The position numbers and the translations under genes were made by a program. A DNA stretch of 64,000 nt, from contig JAACJM010000032.1 in assembly GCA_013368315.1 (NCBI GenBank), positions 248,001 through 312,000 on the forward strand, in the 5' to 3' direction. Positions 63,222-64,000 of the stretch are shown here, in pieces. The notes under the pieces were generated by a model, which made no database searches, was not told where the DNA came from, and worked only from the letters and a program-made list of their open reading frames with translations. This DNA is from Tetrapyrgos nigripes (taxonomy: Eukaryota; Basidiomycota; Agaricomycetes; Agaricales; Campanellaceae). How positions within the stretch are numbered: position 1 is the first letter of the stretch; every line of letters starts with the position of its first letter.

Positions 63222-64000
63222 ATGTCGGCGACCCTAAATCCAAGAATTGACGGGAAGCTGAGGGACGGTCTTTGGATTAGACAGACGCCTTCAGTTTATA
63301 CAAAGTTCTATAAAGACTTTGTAACAAATTCCTACTATAACACGCTTAGTACCACCAGTGCAACTCAAGGGAAAGTGAAGCCCTCTTCACAAATCCTTCA
63401 GTGGCTTACCAGGATTAACTATCCCAAGGCAGATCTCTCAGAGCATGTCATTTCCACGTTTGACACTAGTCTGGAAAACCTCTGTCTCTTGCTGCGTTTG
63501 ATACTGGTAGCGTTTCCTTTCGAGAATACGCAAATGCACTAGTGAGTCGCCTTTCTGCTACATGTTCTTGTCAACAAGACTAATGAATTATCTCATTAGC
63601 ACCAGCCATAGAACCATGGACATCAGTCATGAAGGGCTGTTTCAGCGACTAGTCGTCGAAGGGAATGGGAGTTACTGTTTTGGATTGAATACGCTATTTC
63701 TTCAAATGATTCGTGGATTGGGATATCGGTACGTTCATTCATTACACTCAAAGAGAATGCAGGTTTCCTAACACAGTAATCTATCACAGTGCCTACCCCG
63801 GTGCAGGGAGGGTAAACGAGCAACCACCAAATACACCTCCCATCTTCTTACCTTTCGTCCACATGGTCGTTTTTGTCCAACCCAAAGATGGCAGCGAAAC
63901 GTATCTCGCTGACGCTTGTGGCGGTGGCTCTTGCATTACGCAGCCTATTCTCCTCGCAGACGGTCAAACTGTCATGGGAACTTCACCTACTGAAACACAT
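63222..64000 (+). CDS. Arylamine N-acetyltransferase-like gene (NAT4, copy B), cut by window end
   Basis: This is the duplicate of NAT2, with exons 63222-63541, 63600-63728 and 63790 onward; it runs off the window in exon 3. The Cys (EGNGSYCFGLNTLF), His (FVHMVVFVQ) and Asp (YLADACGGGSC) are all present. Exon 1 contains an 81-bp in-frame insertion (about 63300-63380) between TPSVY and the SSQILQWL segment. It adds 27 residues starting with a short palindrome (ACAAAGT/ACTTTGT). The insert lies in the N-terminal helical region of the fold, so activity could be affected. The open frame otherwise matches NAT2 closely. Completeness cannot be judged here. Confidence 0.78.

Larger units (their letters stand above)
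56137..64000 (+). repeat. Tandem duplication, copy B (continues past window end)
   Basis: This is the second unit of the duplication, starting inside USP exon 1 sequence. It lacks the 1.1 kb insertion and has a shorter spacer between the NAT genes. The two copies of the fusion protein differ at roughly 30 of 939 compared residues by eye (about 97% identical). The duplication is thus not brand new, and the coding sequence of the fusion gene has been kept in both. Confidence 0.93.

Overview
The window is nuclear DNA of a filamentous basidiomycete, most likely an Agaricomycete. Genes on both strands are interrupted by many 45-75 nt introns (GTRNGY donors, CTAAC-like branch sites, YAG acceptors). 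Several families are typical of mushroom-forming fungi: a tannase/feruloyl esterase, single-pass membrane proteins with a jelly-roll-like ectodomain, and a BTB family protein. There are no operons, and no CRISPR array or rRNA was seen.

Layout. 1-10 kb: a decayed HIR1-like WD40 gene (-), an Old Yellow Enzyme (+), a secreted tannase/feruloyl esterase (-) and a broken C-terminal half of a secreted alpha/beta hydrolase (+). 10-21 kb: a Rab GTPase (-), about 7 kb with no recognisable gene, and eIF4A (+). 21-28 kb: a dual-specificity phosphatase (+), a 4.5 kb gene-poor stretch, a BTB gene with an in-frame stop (-) and tRNA-Gly(UCC) (-). 28-35 kb: two paralogous membrane proteins (+) and an intact homologue of the broken hydrolase (-). 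36-45.6 kb: a small TA-flanked MITE, a PQ-loop membrane protein (+), mitochondrial ribosomal protein bL31m (+), a dead FAD monooxygenase (+) and a USP10/Ubp3-like deubiquitinase (-).

45.5-64 kb is the notable part: a direct tandem duplication with a unit of about 10.7 kb (copy A 45457-56136, copy B from 56137 past the window end). Each unit carries a 1108-residue protein, followed by two arylamine N-acetyltransferase-like (NAT) genes. The large protein joins a 1-Cys-peroxiredoxin-like domain lacking its peroxidatic cysteine to an MLKL-type four-helix-bundle-like region, a CHORD-like Cys/His cluster, a long beta-rich part and a C-terminal coiled coil. The duplication breakpoints cut the 5' end of the deubiquitinase gene and the first exon/intron of a beta-lactamase-family gene. 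Both large genes are intact. The first NAT of copy B is a pseudogene and the second carries an 81 bp in-frame insertion. Copy A alone carries a 1.1 kb insertion with two long perfect-looking foldbacks.

How the genes work together is known only for the housekeeping ones (translation, vesicle traffic, deubiquitination, mitochondrial translation). The duplicated unit resembles a rapidly evolving accessory locus. A role in stress sensing, self/non-self recognition or xenobiotic defence is an inference from domain content only.
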